Virus record (IMG/VR): IMGVR_UViG_3300032224_000874
Coordinates: 1 to 21,558 of that record
Strand: one strand, 5' to 3'
Length of the DNA stretch: 21,558 bases
From: a virus
Below are positions 1-5,361 of this stretch, piece by piece; within the stretch, counting starts at the first letter, position 1, and each line of letters begins with the position of its first letter. The notes under the pieces were generated by a model. The model was not told where the DNA came from, made no database searches, and was given only the letters and a program-made list of their open reading frames with translations. The position numbers and the translations under genes were made by a program.

Positions 1-375
1 CCAATGATGACGGCTGCTGACTACAAGATTCAGGCTCAGGCAGCGTTGACTGCAGCTAAGGCCGAACGTCAGGCTGGATTGAACGTGAGCACACAGTTTG
101 CTGAACGAGTTGCCCGCGCTGGACTAACTGACATTCAACAGACAAATGCATTTGAAAGTGTGGTTGGCATGCGTGAACTTGGTCGTGCCGCAACATCAGA
201 AGCAGGTCTAACACAGGAACAAGTAGCTGGTTCAGCTCTTGGTCTAGACGTTGAGGCAAAGCGTAAGCTCGATGAACTAAGGCGTCAAAAAGTTGCAGCA
301 ATGAGTGGCGGTGGAACGTTCAGTCAACGTCAAGTTGGTGGAGCGATAAGGTCATCAATCGCAACACAACAGTAA
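1..375 (+). CDS. Partial helical virion-region protein (C-terminal end)
   Basis: The reading frame is open to the left edge, so the ATGATG at 4-9 may be internal and the true start may lie outside the window. The visible 120-odd residues are rich in Ala, Gln, Arg and Glu and look helical. The tail has a charged stretch (EAKRKLDELRRQKVAAM) followed by a short GGG and a Ser/Gln-rich end. I recall similar ends (charged helix, then a Gly-rich tail) on actinophage proteins located between portal and scaffold genes, and its place just before the scaffold and capsid genes fits that. No catalytic motif is visible. Function is unknown; a portal-adjacent or internal head protein is the best inference. 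Confidence 0.6.
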   Translation, partial: PMMTAADYKIQAQAALTAAKAERQAGLNVSTQFAERVARAGLTDIQQTNAFESVVGMRELGRAATSEAGLTQEQVAGSALGLDVEAKRKLDELRRQKVAAMSGGGTFSQRQVGGAIRSSIATQQ

Positions 376-411
376 CCGTCCATCTTTTTTAGTAGGTGGT
401 GTACTATTGAA

Positions 412-510
412 TTAGTTCCAAGAGGAACTAACCATTGGAAACCCCCCAGTTTCAATGTGCACATTAGGGGTGTATTAAGTTACGCAGCCGTTTGGTTCCT
501 CCAACCAGAC
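412..510 (+). promoter_or_regulatory. Three-hairpin leader upstream of the scaffold gene
   Basis: Three consecutive inverted repeats fill most of the 155-nt gap. Hairpin 1 is a perfect 8-bp stem, TTAGTTCC (412-419) with GGAACTAA (424-431), loop AAGA. Hairpin 2 pairs 433-442 with 449-457 (9 bp, one bulged G) around a C-rich loop at 443-448. Hairpin 3 pairs GTTTGGTT (490-497) with AACCAGAC (503-510), with loop CCTCC (498-502). Loop 3 is complementary to the Shine-Dalgarno core GGAG at 521-524, and the C-rich loop of hairpin 2 could meet the GGGG at 467-470. The inverted repeats are direct sequence observations; a role in translation control is inference. Confidence 0.45.
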
Positions 511-530
511 GTGGGCAGAAGGAGTGGGTC

Positions 531-1001
531 ATGTCAGAACAAGACTTCTATGAAGAAGAGGATGTTCAAGACCAAGTGCAGCAACCTCGCGATCCGGTCA
601 GGTCACACCTGAAGAAACTGGAACAAGAGAACAAAGAACTTCGACAGCTGAAAGCAGATGCTGAAGCAGCCAAGAGGAAGTTAGCTTTCGTGGAAGCAGG
701 CGTAGACCTGTCAAGCCCGGTAGCTGAATACTTCGTCAAAGGCTACGACGGCGAGATCACTGCTGAAGCCATCAAGTCTGCAGCTTCCAAACTTAATCTC
801 ACACCGCAAAGTGCACCAGCACCTCAGCAGGTAGCGCCAGCCGAACAGCAGGCGTGGAACCGAATGGGGAACGCAGCGCGAGTAGGCGATGTGGGTGAGC
901 CACAAGTTGACTTTGCCGCACGAATCGCGAACGCTAAATCTGAACGAGAAGTGATGGAATTACTGGCCCAGGCGCGAGCCAACCAAACCAACATCATCTA
1001 A
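531..1001 (+). CDS. Putative scaffolding protein
   Basis: This encodes 156 residues starting MSEQDFYEEED. I chose ATG 531 because AGAAGGAG lies at 517-524 with 6-nt spacing; an in-frame TTG at 492 has no such site. The N-terminus is very acidic, followed by a predicted coiled coil (about residues 20-55, heptad-like LKKLEQENKELRQLKADAEAAKRKL), a middle part and a Pro/Gln/Ala-rich linker. The C-terminus is a short helical segment (VDFAARIANAKSEREVMELLAQA). That build, plus its position immediately before the major capsid gene, is typical of phage scaffolds that template procapsid assembly and are then removed. No protease motif is visible. The family is inferred from architecture and context, not from a conserved catalytic signature. 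Confidence 0.7.
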   Translation: MSEQDFYEEEDVQDQVQQPRDPVRSHLKKLEQENKELRQLKADAEAAKRKLAFVEAGVDLSSPVAEYFVKGYDGEITAEAIKSAASKLNLTPQSAPAPQQVAPAEQQAWNRMGNAARVGDVGEPQVDFAARIANAKSEREVMELLAQARANQTNII

Positions 1002-1022
1002 CTCAACTAAGGAATAAATAAT

Positions 1023-1982
1023 ATGGCAGGCGAAACAACCACCTCGTCACTGTCCGTAGACCAAGTAGCGTTTGATCGTCTTGCATACTTTGCATTGCGT
1101 TCAGAACTCTTGTTCGATCAGGCAGCTGACGTACAACCAGTAGCTCAGGCAATGCCTGGCACCGGCGTAACATTCACTATCTTCAACGACATCTCGGCAG
1201 CGACCAGCACGTTGAACGAAGTGACCGACGTAACTCCTACTGCCCTTTCGGACAGCCAGAAGACCGTCACCCTCTACGAATACGGCAACGCCGTTGTGAC
1301 CACAGCTAAGCTCCGTGGCACAGCGTTCTTGGACGTAGACGCAGCAGCAGCAAACGTTATCGGTTACAACGCCGGTGACTCAATGGACCAAGTTGTGGCA
1401 GCGGTTCTTGCTGCAGGCGACAACGTGGCCTACGCTAATGGCAAGTCAAGCCGTGTAGGTTTGGCTGTCGCTGACGTGCTGTCAGCAAACGACATTCGCA
1501 AGCAGGTAGCTGCTTTGCGTAAAGCCAACGTTCCAACCTTCAACGGTTCGTACATCGGCTTCATCCACCCAGACGTTTCGTACGACTTCCGTTCGGCAAC
1601 CGACGCATCAGCATGGCGCACGCCAGCTAACTACGTTGATCCAACCGGGATCTACAACGGCGAAATTGGTCTCTTTGAATCAGTACGATTCATTGAAACC
1701 CCACGCGCACCAATCTTTGCTAACGTCTTCAACGGCGCTGGCGCAGCTGGCACAGGTGACTCGTATGCAACTCTTATCATGGGTCGTCAGGCTCTTGCTA
1801 AGGCATTCAGCACCCAGGATGGAAACGGCGCAATGCCAAAGGTTGTTCGCGGCAACGTGACCGACTTGCTCATGCGCTTGATGCCAATTGGTTGGTACTG
1901 GCTCGGTGGTTACGGCCGCTTCCGCGAAGCATCTTTGCGTCGCATTGAGTCAGCATCGTCAATCGGTGCAAACGCTAGCTAA
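1023..1982 (+). CDS. Major capsid protein, N4-gp56-like HK97 fold
   Basis: This encodes 319 residues preceded by AAGGAA at 1009-1014. The N-terminal half carries the pattern I associate with the N4-gp56 family of HK97-fold capsid proteins: an early helix with FDRLAYFALRSELLFDQAA, then GTGVTFTIFNDISAATSTLNE, VTLYEYGNAVVTTAKLRG and a long helix (NAGDSMDQVVAAVLAAG). The later part contains a domain with YIGFIHPDVSYDFR and ends with VVRGNVTDLLMRLMPIGWYWLGGYGRFREASLRRIES, the usual closing region of this family. It would build the icosahedral shell. It follows the scaffold by 21 nt and is closed off by a strong terminator, consistent with a late, highly expressed transcript. Confidence 0.9.
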   Translation: MAGETTTSSLSVDQVAFDRLAYFALRSELLFDQAADVQPVAQAMPGTGVTFTIFNDISAATSTLNEVTDVTPTALSDSQKTVTLYEYGNAVVTTAKLRGTAFLDVDAAAANVIGYNAGDSMDQVVAAVLAAGDNVAYANGKSSRVGLAVADVLSANDIRKQVAALRKANVPTFNGSYIGFIHPDVSYDFRSATDASAWRTPANYVDPTGIYNGEIGLFESVRFIETPRAPIFANVFNGAGAAGTGDSYATLIMGRQALAKAFSTQDGNGAMPKVVRGNVTDLLMRLMPIGWYWLGGYGRFREASLRRIESASSIGANAS

Positions 1983-2009
1983 GTAGTTAACTACATAGCA
2001 GTAATCAGT

Positions 2010-2043
2010 AAAGCCCCTCCGCTTTGAAAGGCGGGGGGGCTTT
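2010..2043 (+). terminator. Strong hairpin terminator after the capsid gene
   Basis: A 13-bp stem (one T-G wobble) pairs 2010-2022 (AAAGCCCCTCCGC) with 2031-2043 (GCGGGGGGGCTTT), with loop TTTGAAAG. The run after it is only CTTT and then GCTATACT, so the U-tract is short; the stem is long and GC-rich and the position 28 nt after the capsid stop is right for an intrinsic terminator. Confidence 0.8.
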
Positions 2044-2051
2044 GCTATACT
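2024..2051 (+). promoter_or_regulatory. Sigma-70-like promoter nested in the terminator
   Basis: TTGAAA (2024-2029) lies in the terminator loop, and an extended -10, TGCTATACT (2043-2051), sits 16 nt after it. The -35 agrees at 5 of 6 bases and the -10 at 5 of 6 plus the TG extension. Transcription would begin near 2058, leaving a leader of about 14 nt with AGGAG at 2063-2067 before ATG 2072. Matches were read by eye. Confidence 0.55.
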
Positions 2052-2071
2052 AATTAAGAACTAGGAGTCAC

Positions 2072-2440
2072 ATGTCAATTTCAAACTACGCAGAACTTAA
2101 GATTCTCGATCACACAACAGGCAGGGCTGCATGGACAATGCCAACTACTGTGTATGTAAAATTACATACTGCTGATCCGGGTGAAGATTGCACTACCGCT
2201 GCCGCATCAAATACTTCACGCCAGTCAGCATCATGGTCTGCTGCAGCTTCTGGCGCAATTGCAACTTCAGCAACAATTACTTGGACAAACGTTTCTGCAA
2301 CTGAAACATATTCACACTGGTCACTGTGGGATGCCTCTACTGCTGGCAACCCTTTGTGGTCTGGTGCGCTTTCATCTTCTGCTGCTGTAACTGCTGGAGA
2401 CACTTTCCAAATCACAGCTCTTACACTGTCACTAGATTAG
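2072..2440 (+). CDS. Small virion protein of the Gp80-like tail-fibre/decoration type
   Basis: This encodes 122 residues with AGGAG 5 nt upstream. The sequence opens SISNYAELKILDHTTGRAAWTMPTTVYVKLHTADPGED. It continues with alternating Ala/Ser/Thr beta strands, a motif SHWSLWDASTAGNPLWSGAL, and closes AGDTFQITALTLSLD. I recognise this arrangement (leader with LLDHxTGRxxxTxPTxVYVxLxTxDPGE, central FxIWDAxxGGNxLxxGxL, end GDTFxIxxLxxxLD) from many phage structural proteins annotated as tail fibre, head decoration or Gp80-like. It is all-beta with no enzyme motif. It stands first behind the new promoter, directly after the capsid gene. Whether it decorates the head or sits in a fibre cannot be decided from sequence alone. 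Confidence 0.7.
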   Translation: MSISNYAELKILDHTTGRAAWTMPTTVYVKLHTADPGEDCTTAAASNTSRQSASWSAAASGAIATSATITWTNVSATETYSHWSLWDASTAGNPLWSGALSSSAAVTAGDTFQITALTLSLD

Positions 2441-2445
2441 CCGGT

Positions 2446-2459
2446 AGGGGATAACCCCT
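2446..2459 (+). promoter_or_regulatory. Hairpin covering the Shine-Dalgarno site of the repeat-fibre gene
   Basis: AGGGG (2446-2450) and CCCCT (2455-2459) form a 5-bp stem with loop ATAA, ending 1 nt before ATG 2461. The AGGGG is also the only ribosome-binding candidate, so the hairpin could hide it and tie translation to ribosomes arriving from the upstream gene, which stops at 2440. Confidence 0.35.
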
Positions 2460-2460
2460 C

Positions 2461-3408
2461 ATGGCGACAGTAATAAGATTCACTGAACCTTATGTAGCTA
2501 CAAGCAAGTTCTACAACGGCGTACCAGTAGACCGTACGGCAACAGGTTCTGGACTTGGAACACAGACATCCACCGGTCTGCATGTATCTCTACGCACTGC
2601 AACTGGTTCTGGAACTGGAACACAAACAGCAGTAGGTGCAAGAGTTAAGCAGGTAACTGCTACTGGTTCTGGAGCTGGAACAACCAATGGTGGAGCAACA
2701 AAGTTGCACATATCTCCACGTACTGCAACCGGTTCTGGAACGGGAACACAAACAGGAATTGGCGCAAGGTTAAACGCTAAAACTGCTAGTGGGTTTGGAA
2801 CCGGAACAAATAATGGCGGAGCATCTCGCCTTATTACTCGTTATAGATCCGGAAGCACGTCAGCAGGAACCGGATCTTCGTCTTCTTTTAAGATCATAAT
2901 TGGAATTAGATATGCAACAGGTTCTGGGGCTGGATCGCAGACATCCATTGGTTTGCATGTATCTCCACGTACTGCAACTGGATCTGGAGTTGGATCTCAA
3001 TCTGTAATAAGTTTCTCAACAAGGTTTAGAACAGCAACTGGATCTGGTTCATCTAGCCAAGCTTCAAATGGTCTGCATACTTCTCCAAGAAACGCAACTG
3101 GATCTGGGCTTGGTGTGACTGGTGGCGATGCAGTCTGGATAAAGTCTCACATCTTCCGTGTTCCAAATACAACTAATTATTCATGGGCTGAACTTTTTAA
3201 CGATAACCCAAGAGACAGAATTTTCTCACACCTTTCACAAGGAATAAGAGTAGAGAACTTGTATCGCCTGTCTGACGGATCATATACAATTAATGACCCG
3301 GGTTACGGTCGTTCAACGAGACAGTACCTTGGTGGTCATAACATATTCCTAAGTGACGAAGAGATAACCGAACTGACTGCAGCTGGATACGGAGCATACA
3401 TATCGTGA
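2461..3408 (+). CDS. Repeat-rich fibre-like structural protein
   Basis: This encodes 315 residues in three parts. Residues 1-25 (VIRFTEPYVATSKFYNGVPVD) form a lead peptide that is also found, in variant form, at the start of the 619-residue tail protein at 5362. Residues 26-220 are about ten copies of a 20-residue unit whose core is TATGSGxGTQ, with partners such as TGLHVSxR between. Two units are diverged (ASGFG near 109, RSGSTSAGTG near 129). Residues 222-315 form a non-repeated C-terminal domain (WIKSHIFRVPNTTNYSWAELF to the end) with LSDEEITELTAAGYGAY at its close. A Gly/Ser/Thr repeat of this kind suggests an extended beta rod, and I recall similar TATGSGTG repeats in actinophage virion proteins. 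It is probably a fibre or appendage; the exact attachment is unknown. Confidence 0.65.
   Translation: MATVIRFTEPYVATSKFYNGVPVDRTATGSGLGTQTSTGLHVSLRTATGSGTGTQTAVGARVKQVTATGSGAGTTNGGATKLHISPRTATGSGTGTQTGIGARLNAKTASGFGTGTNNGGASRLITRYRSGSTSAGTGSSSSFKIIIGIRYATGSGAGSQTSIGLHVSPRTATGSGVGSQSVISFSTRFRTATGSGSSSQASNGLHTSPRNATGSGLGVTGGDAVWIKSHIFRVPNTTNYSWAELFNDNPRDRIFSHLSQGIRVENLYRLSDGSYTINDPGYGRSTRQYLGGHNIFLSDEEITELTAAGYGAYIS
2536..3120 (+). repeat. Tandem 60-bp coding repeats (20-residue TATGSG units)
   Basis: Units recur at about 60-bp spacing, marked by variants of GCAACTGGTTCTGGA. Codon choice drifts along the array, from GGTTCT-type units early to GGATCTGG-type units late, which suggests old duplications followed by divergence or local conversion. 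Residue starts of ATGSG are 27, 47, 67, 89, 152, 172, 192 and 212, with two degenerate units between. Confidence 0.85.
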
Positions 3409-3674
3409 TTCACCAACAGACTCATCCAACCCTAGATGTAGAAGGATGCTTTGCCTGTCGTGTTTCAGGGATTCGTATGGGTATGAATACCACAACAACG
3501 CGTGGTCAGAATGTTGCATCTATCAACAACACTGAGCGTAACTGGCAGAAAGATATGCCGGCTTATAAGCGTTTACGTAAAGAAGGTCTACAACCAAAGC
3601 GCATCGATGGTGCTGCCGAGGTTGAGAAAAAAGCAGAAACAAAATTTCAAGTAGAGACTGGAATAGGAATATGA
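3405..3674 (+). CDS. Small hypothetical phage protein with CFAC motif
   Basis: This encodes 89 residues from GTG 3405, overlapping the previous stop as GTGA. The start region HPTLDVEGCFACRVSGIRMG contains one CxxC pair. It continues with a central TTRGQNVASINNTERNWQKDMPAYKRLRKEGLQPKRIDGAAEVEKKAETKFQVETG. I recall this pattern (HPTxxVxGCFxCKxxxI, then LxxDxxAYKRLRxxGLQPxxIDG) in small actinophage proteins encoded near structural genes; none has a function I can name. The CxxC alone is not enough for a complete zinc site, so two copies or a partner would be needed for metal binding. It is the first of four small genes joined by overlapping stop and start codons. Confidence 0.7.
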   Translation: MIHQQTHPTLDVEGCFACRVSGIRMGMNTTTTRGQNVASINNTERNWQKDMPAYKRLRKEGLQPKRIDGAAEVEKKAETKFQVETGIGI

Positions 3675-3829
3675 AAAAGAAGACAGACAAGATGGGCAAA
3701 GTAATGCATGAGTTCAAGGGTGGAACACTCAAGTCCTCATCTGGCAAGAAGGTCACATCACGTAAGCAAGCTATTGCTATTGGTATGTCAGAGCAAGCTG
3801 CTGCAGCCAAAAAGAAAAAGAAGAAGTAA
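3671..3829 (+). CDS. Small basic protein, DUF6496-like
   Basis: This encodes 52 residues. It starts at ATG 3671 inside an ATGA overlap with the preceding stop and ends at TAA 3827-3829. The core KVMHEFKGGTLKSSSGKKVTSRKQAIAIGMSEQA matches the pattern I know as DUF6496 (KVMHEFKxGxLKSxxGKKVxxRKQAxAIxxSEA), common in phages and some bacteria. Both ends are lysine runs (MKKKTDK and AAAAKKKKKK), making the protein highly basic. A nucleic-acid or capsid-associated role is plausible but unproven. The position inside a run of four overlapping genes implies coupled translation. Confidence 0.75.
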   Translation: MKKKTDKMGKVMHEFKGGTLKSSSGKKVTSRKQAIAIGMSEQAAAAKKKKKK

Positions 3830-4212
3830 TGGCTGCTGAAGTTATCAATGGTTGTCCTGCAGCAACGCAGGATATTACGGTCAACCTGAAGAACAGGCAG
3901 ACCTGCATTGATAAAGCTAACTATGGTCCAATGAACCCGAAACTTTCAAACCAGGACTTCTGGAACAAGAAAGCTGCAATGTTTAAGACCACTTCTGACG
4001 TGGCAAAGACTGCACGTTGCAAGAACTGTGCTGCATTTGTCCAGACTCCAAAGATGATTTCATGTATTGAGAAAGGTCTTGGGAATGAACCCGGCAATGT
4101 GGCAGCAGATATTGTCGACAAAGCAAACCTTGGTTACTGTGAGATCTTTGACTTTAAGTGTGCAGGAGATCGCACTTGCGATGCTTGGGTTACAGGAGGA
4201 CCAATCAAATGA
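3829..4212 (+). CDS. Cysteine-rich phage protein, possible metal or Fe-S binder
   Basis: This encodes 127 residues; the start shares its A with the preceding TAA (TAATG). Eight cysteines are at 9, 26, 64, 67, 79, 104, 111 and 117. The C-terminal half has the layout RCKNCAAF, ISC, GYCEIFDFKC, RTCDAWVTGGPI. I recall the same layout (CxxCxxF, then GYCxxxxFKCxxxRTCDxW) in many marine and freshwater phage proteins of unknown function, some compared with high-potential iron-sulfur proteins. The spacing here is not the classic HiPIP one, so I only claim a conserved Cys-rich domain. It belongs to the four-gene overlapping run. Confidence 0.7.
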   Translation: MAAEVINGCPAATQDITVNLKNRQTCIDKANYGPMNPKLSNQDFWNKKAAMFKTTSDVAKTARCKNCAAFVQTPKMISCIEKGLGNEPGNVAADIVDKANLGYCEIFDFKCAGDRTCDAWVTGGPIK

Positions 4213-4460
4213 CAATTGAATACAGGGGCGAAAAGTTTGCTGGTTACAATAAACCAAAGAAAACTCCAGGTGCCTCAAAGTCTCATGCTGTCCTAGCCAA
4301 AGATGGAGACAAAGTCAAACTCATCAGGTTCGGACAACAAGGAGTTCAAGGCTCACCAGATGGCACAGCCCGAAACAAGGCATTCAAAGCACGCCACGCA
4401 AAGAACATCGCAAAGGGCAAGATGTTTCCAGCTTATTGGGCAAACAAGGTTAAATGGTAA
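4209..4460 (+). CDS. Small basic hypothetical phage protein (KAFKARH motif)
   Basis: This encodes 83 residues starting MTIEYRGEKFAGYNKPKKTPG at an ATGA overlap with the preceding stop. An upstream in-frame ATG at 4158 lies inside the previous gene and is less likely. The body KSHAVLAKDGDKVKLIRFGQQGVQGSP, then ARNKAFKARHAKN and a closing YWANKVKW, follows a layout I know from many phage proteins (KSHAVLAKxGxxxKxIRFGxQ, then RKSFRARHxC, then YWSCxxW). Those often have cysteines where this one has N and N, so any metal site is missing here. Strongly basic; function unknown. Confidence 0.7.
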   Translation: MTIEYRGEKFAGYNKPKKTPGASKSHAVLAKDGDKVKLIRFGQQGVQGSPDGTARNKAFKARHAKNIAKGKMFPAYWANKVKW

Positions 4461-4470
4461 GATTTAACAA

Positions 4471-5358
4471 ATGACTACAGCTGCAACTCTTATAGATAGG
4501 ACGTTGCGCCAACTTCTATCCGGTACGGTTGAGGCGCGCAACAAGCTCGCCACCACCATTAACTCATCTGCGACAAGTGTCACAACAACGTACGCACTTG
4601 AGTCTCTTCGTGCTGGTCAGGTATTTGAGATTGAGTCAGAGATGTTCTATATCTGGGAAGCTGATTCCGCAAGCAAGACGCTTACCGTGCAGCGTGGATA
4701 CAACGGCACCACTGCTGCCGCTCACACTGCAGGAGCGATCATCACAGCCAGCCCTCGTTTCCCTCGCGCTCAGGTTCTTGAGGCAATCAATGACGAGCTG
4801 ATGGATCTGTCATCCCCAATGAATGGACTGTTTCAGGTTAAAACGCTTGACTACACCTATAACGGAAACGATAGAATGATTAACCTTACTGGCGTAACGA
4901 GCATGATTGACCTTCTTGGGGTTTCTGTTCGCTACCAAAACGACGACTATCCAGTCGCACGAAAGGTTAAACTTGTTCGCGATCTTCCCACTGACGACTT
5001 TGCTTCTGGCTTTGCTATCAAGTTTGACCAGAACGTATATCCGGGACGACTACGCATCGTGTACAAAGCTGCATATAGTGGCGCAACCAGCGAATCTACC
5101 GACATCAACTCAACATGTGGTGTGCAGGAGTCAATCACAGACATTGTCACTATTGGCACTCAAATTCGTTTAATGGCCCCACGCGAGGTAAAGCGAAACT
5201 TTACCGAATCACAGGGCGATACCCGTCGCGCCGAAGAAGTTGGAGCTGGTGCAATTACAGCTTCAATATCCAACCTAAAGCAGCTTCGCAAAGATCGAAT
5301 CACAGCGGAGGCAGCACGACTAGCTAGGGCATACCCAACGTTCTTAACACGGGAGTAA
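4471..5358 (+). CDS. Head-tail connector/neck-like structural protein
   Basis: This encodes 295 residues. After a short helix (MTTAATLIDRTLRQLL) comes a beta module (about residues 25-95) that ends in LTVQRGYNGTTAAAHTAGAII, the same module seen at the same residue positions in the fibre protein at 7230. From about 96 a helical start (FPRAQVLEAINDELMDL) leads into a domain of mixed strands with a Tyr-rich core, and the end is helical and charged (LKQLRKDRITAEAARLARAYPTFLTRE). A helix ARAQVLEAINDEL behind such a module, placed between head and tail genes, recalls connector or adaptor proteins of short-tailed phages. No enzyme motif is visible. It ends 3 nt before the next start, so the two are probably co-translated. 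Confidence 0.6.
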   Translation: MTTAATLIDRTLRQLLSGTVEARNKLATTINSSATSVTTTYALESLRAGQVFEIESEMFYIWEADSASKTLTVQRGYNGTTAAAHTAGAIITASPRFPRAQVLEAINDELMDLSSPMNGLFQVKTLDYTYNGNDRMINLTGVTSMIDLLGVSVRYQNDDYPVARKVKLVRDLPTDDFASGFAIKFDQNVYPGRLRIVYKAAYSGATSESTDINSTCGVQESITDIVTIGTQIRLMAPREVKRNFTESQGDTRRAEEVGAGAITASISNLKQLRKDRITAEAARLARAYPTFLTRE

Positions 5359-5361
5359 GCC

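Noticed and set aside
385-390. T6 run after the first gene as a terminator
   Set aside because: No stem precedes it.
3523-3810. Minus-strand frame with hydrophobic Phe/Leu run
   Set aside because: It is the complement of Lys-rich codons in the DUF6496-like and CFAC genes.
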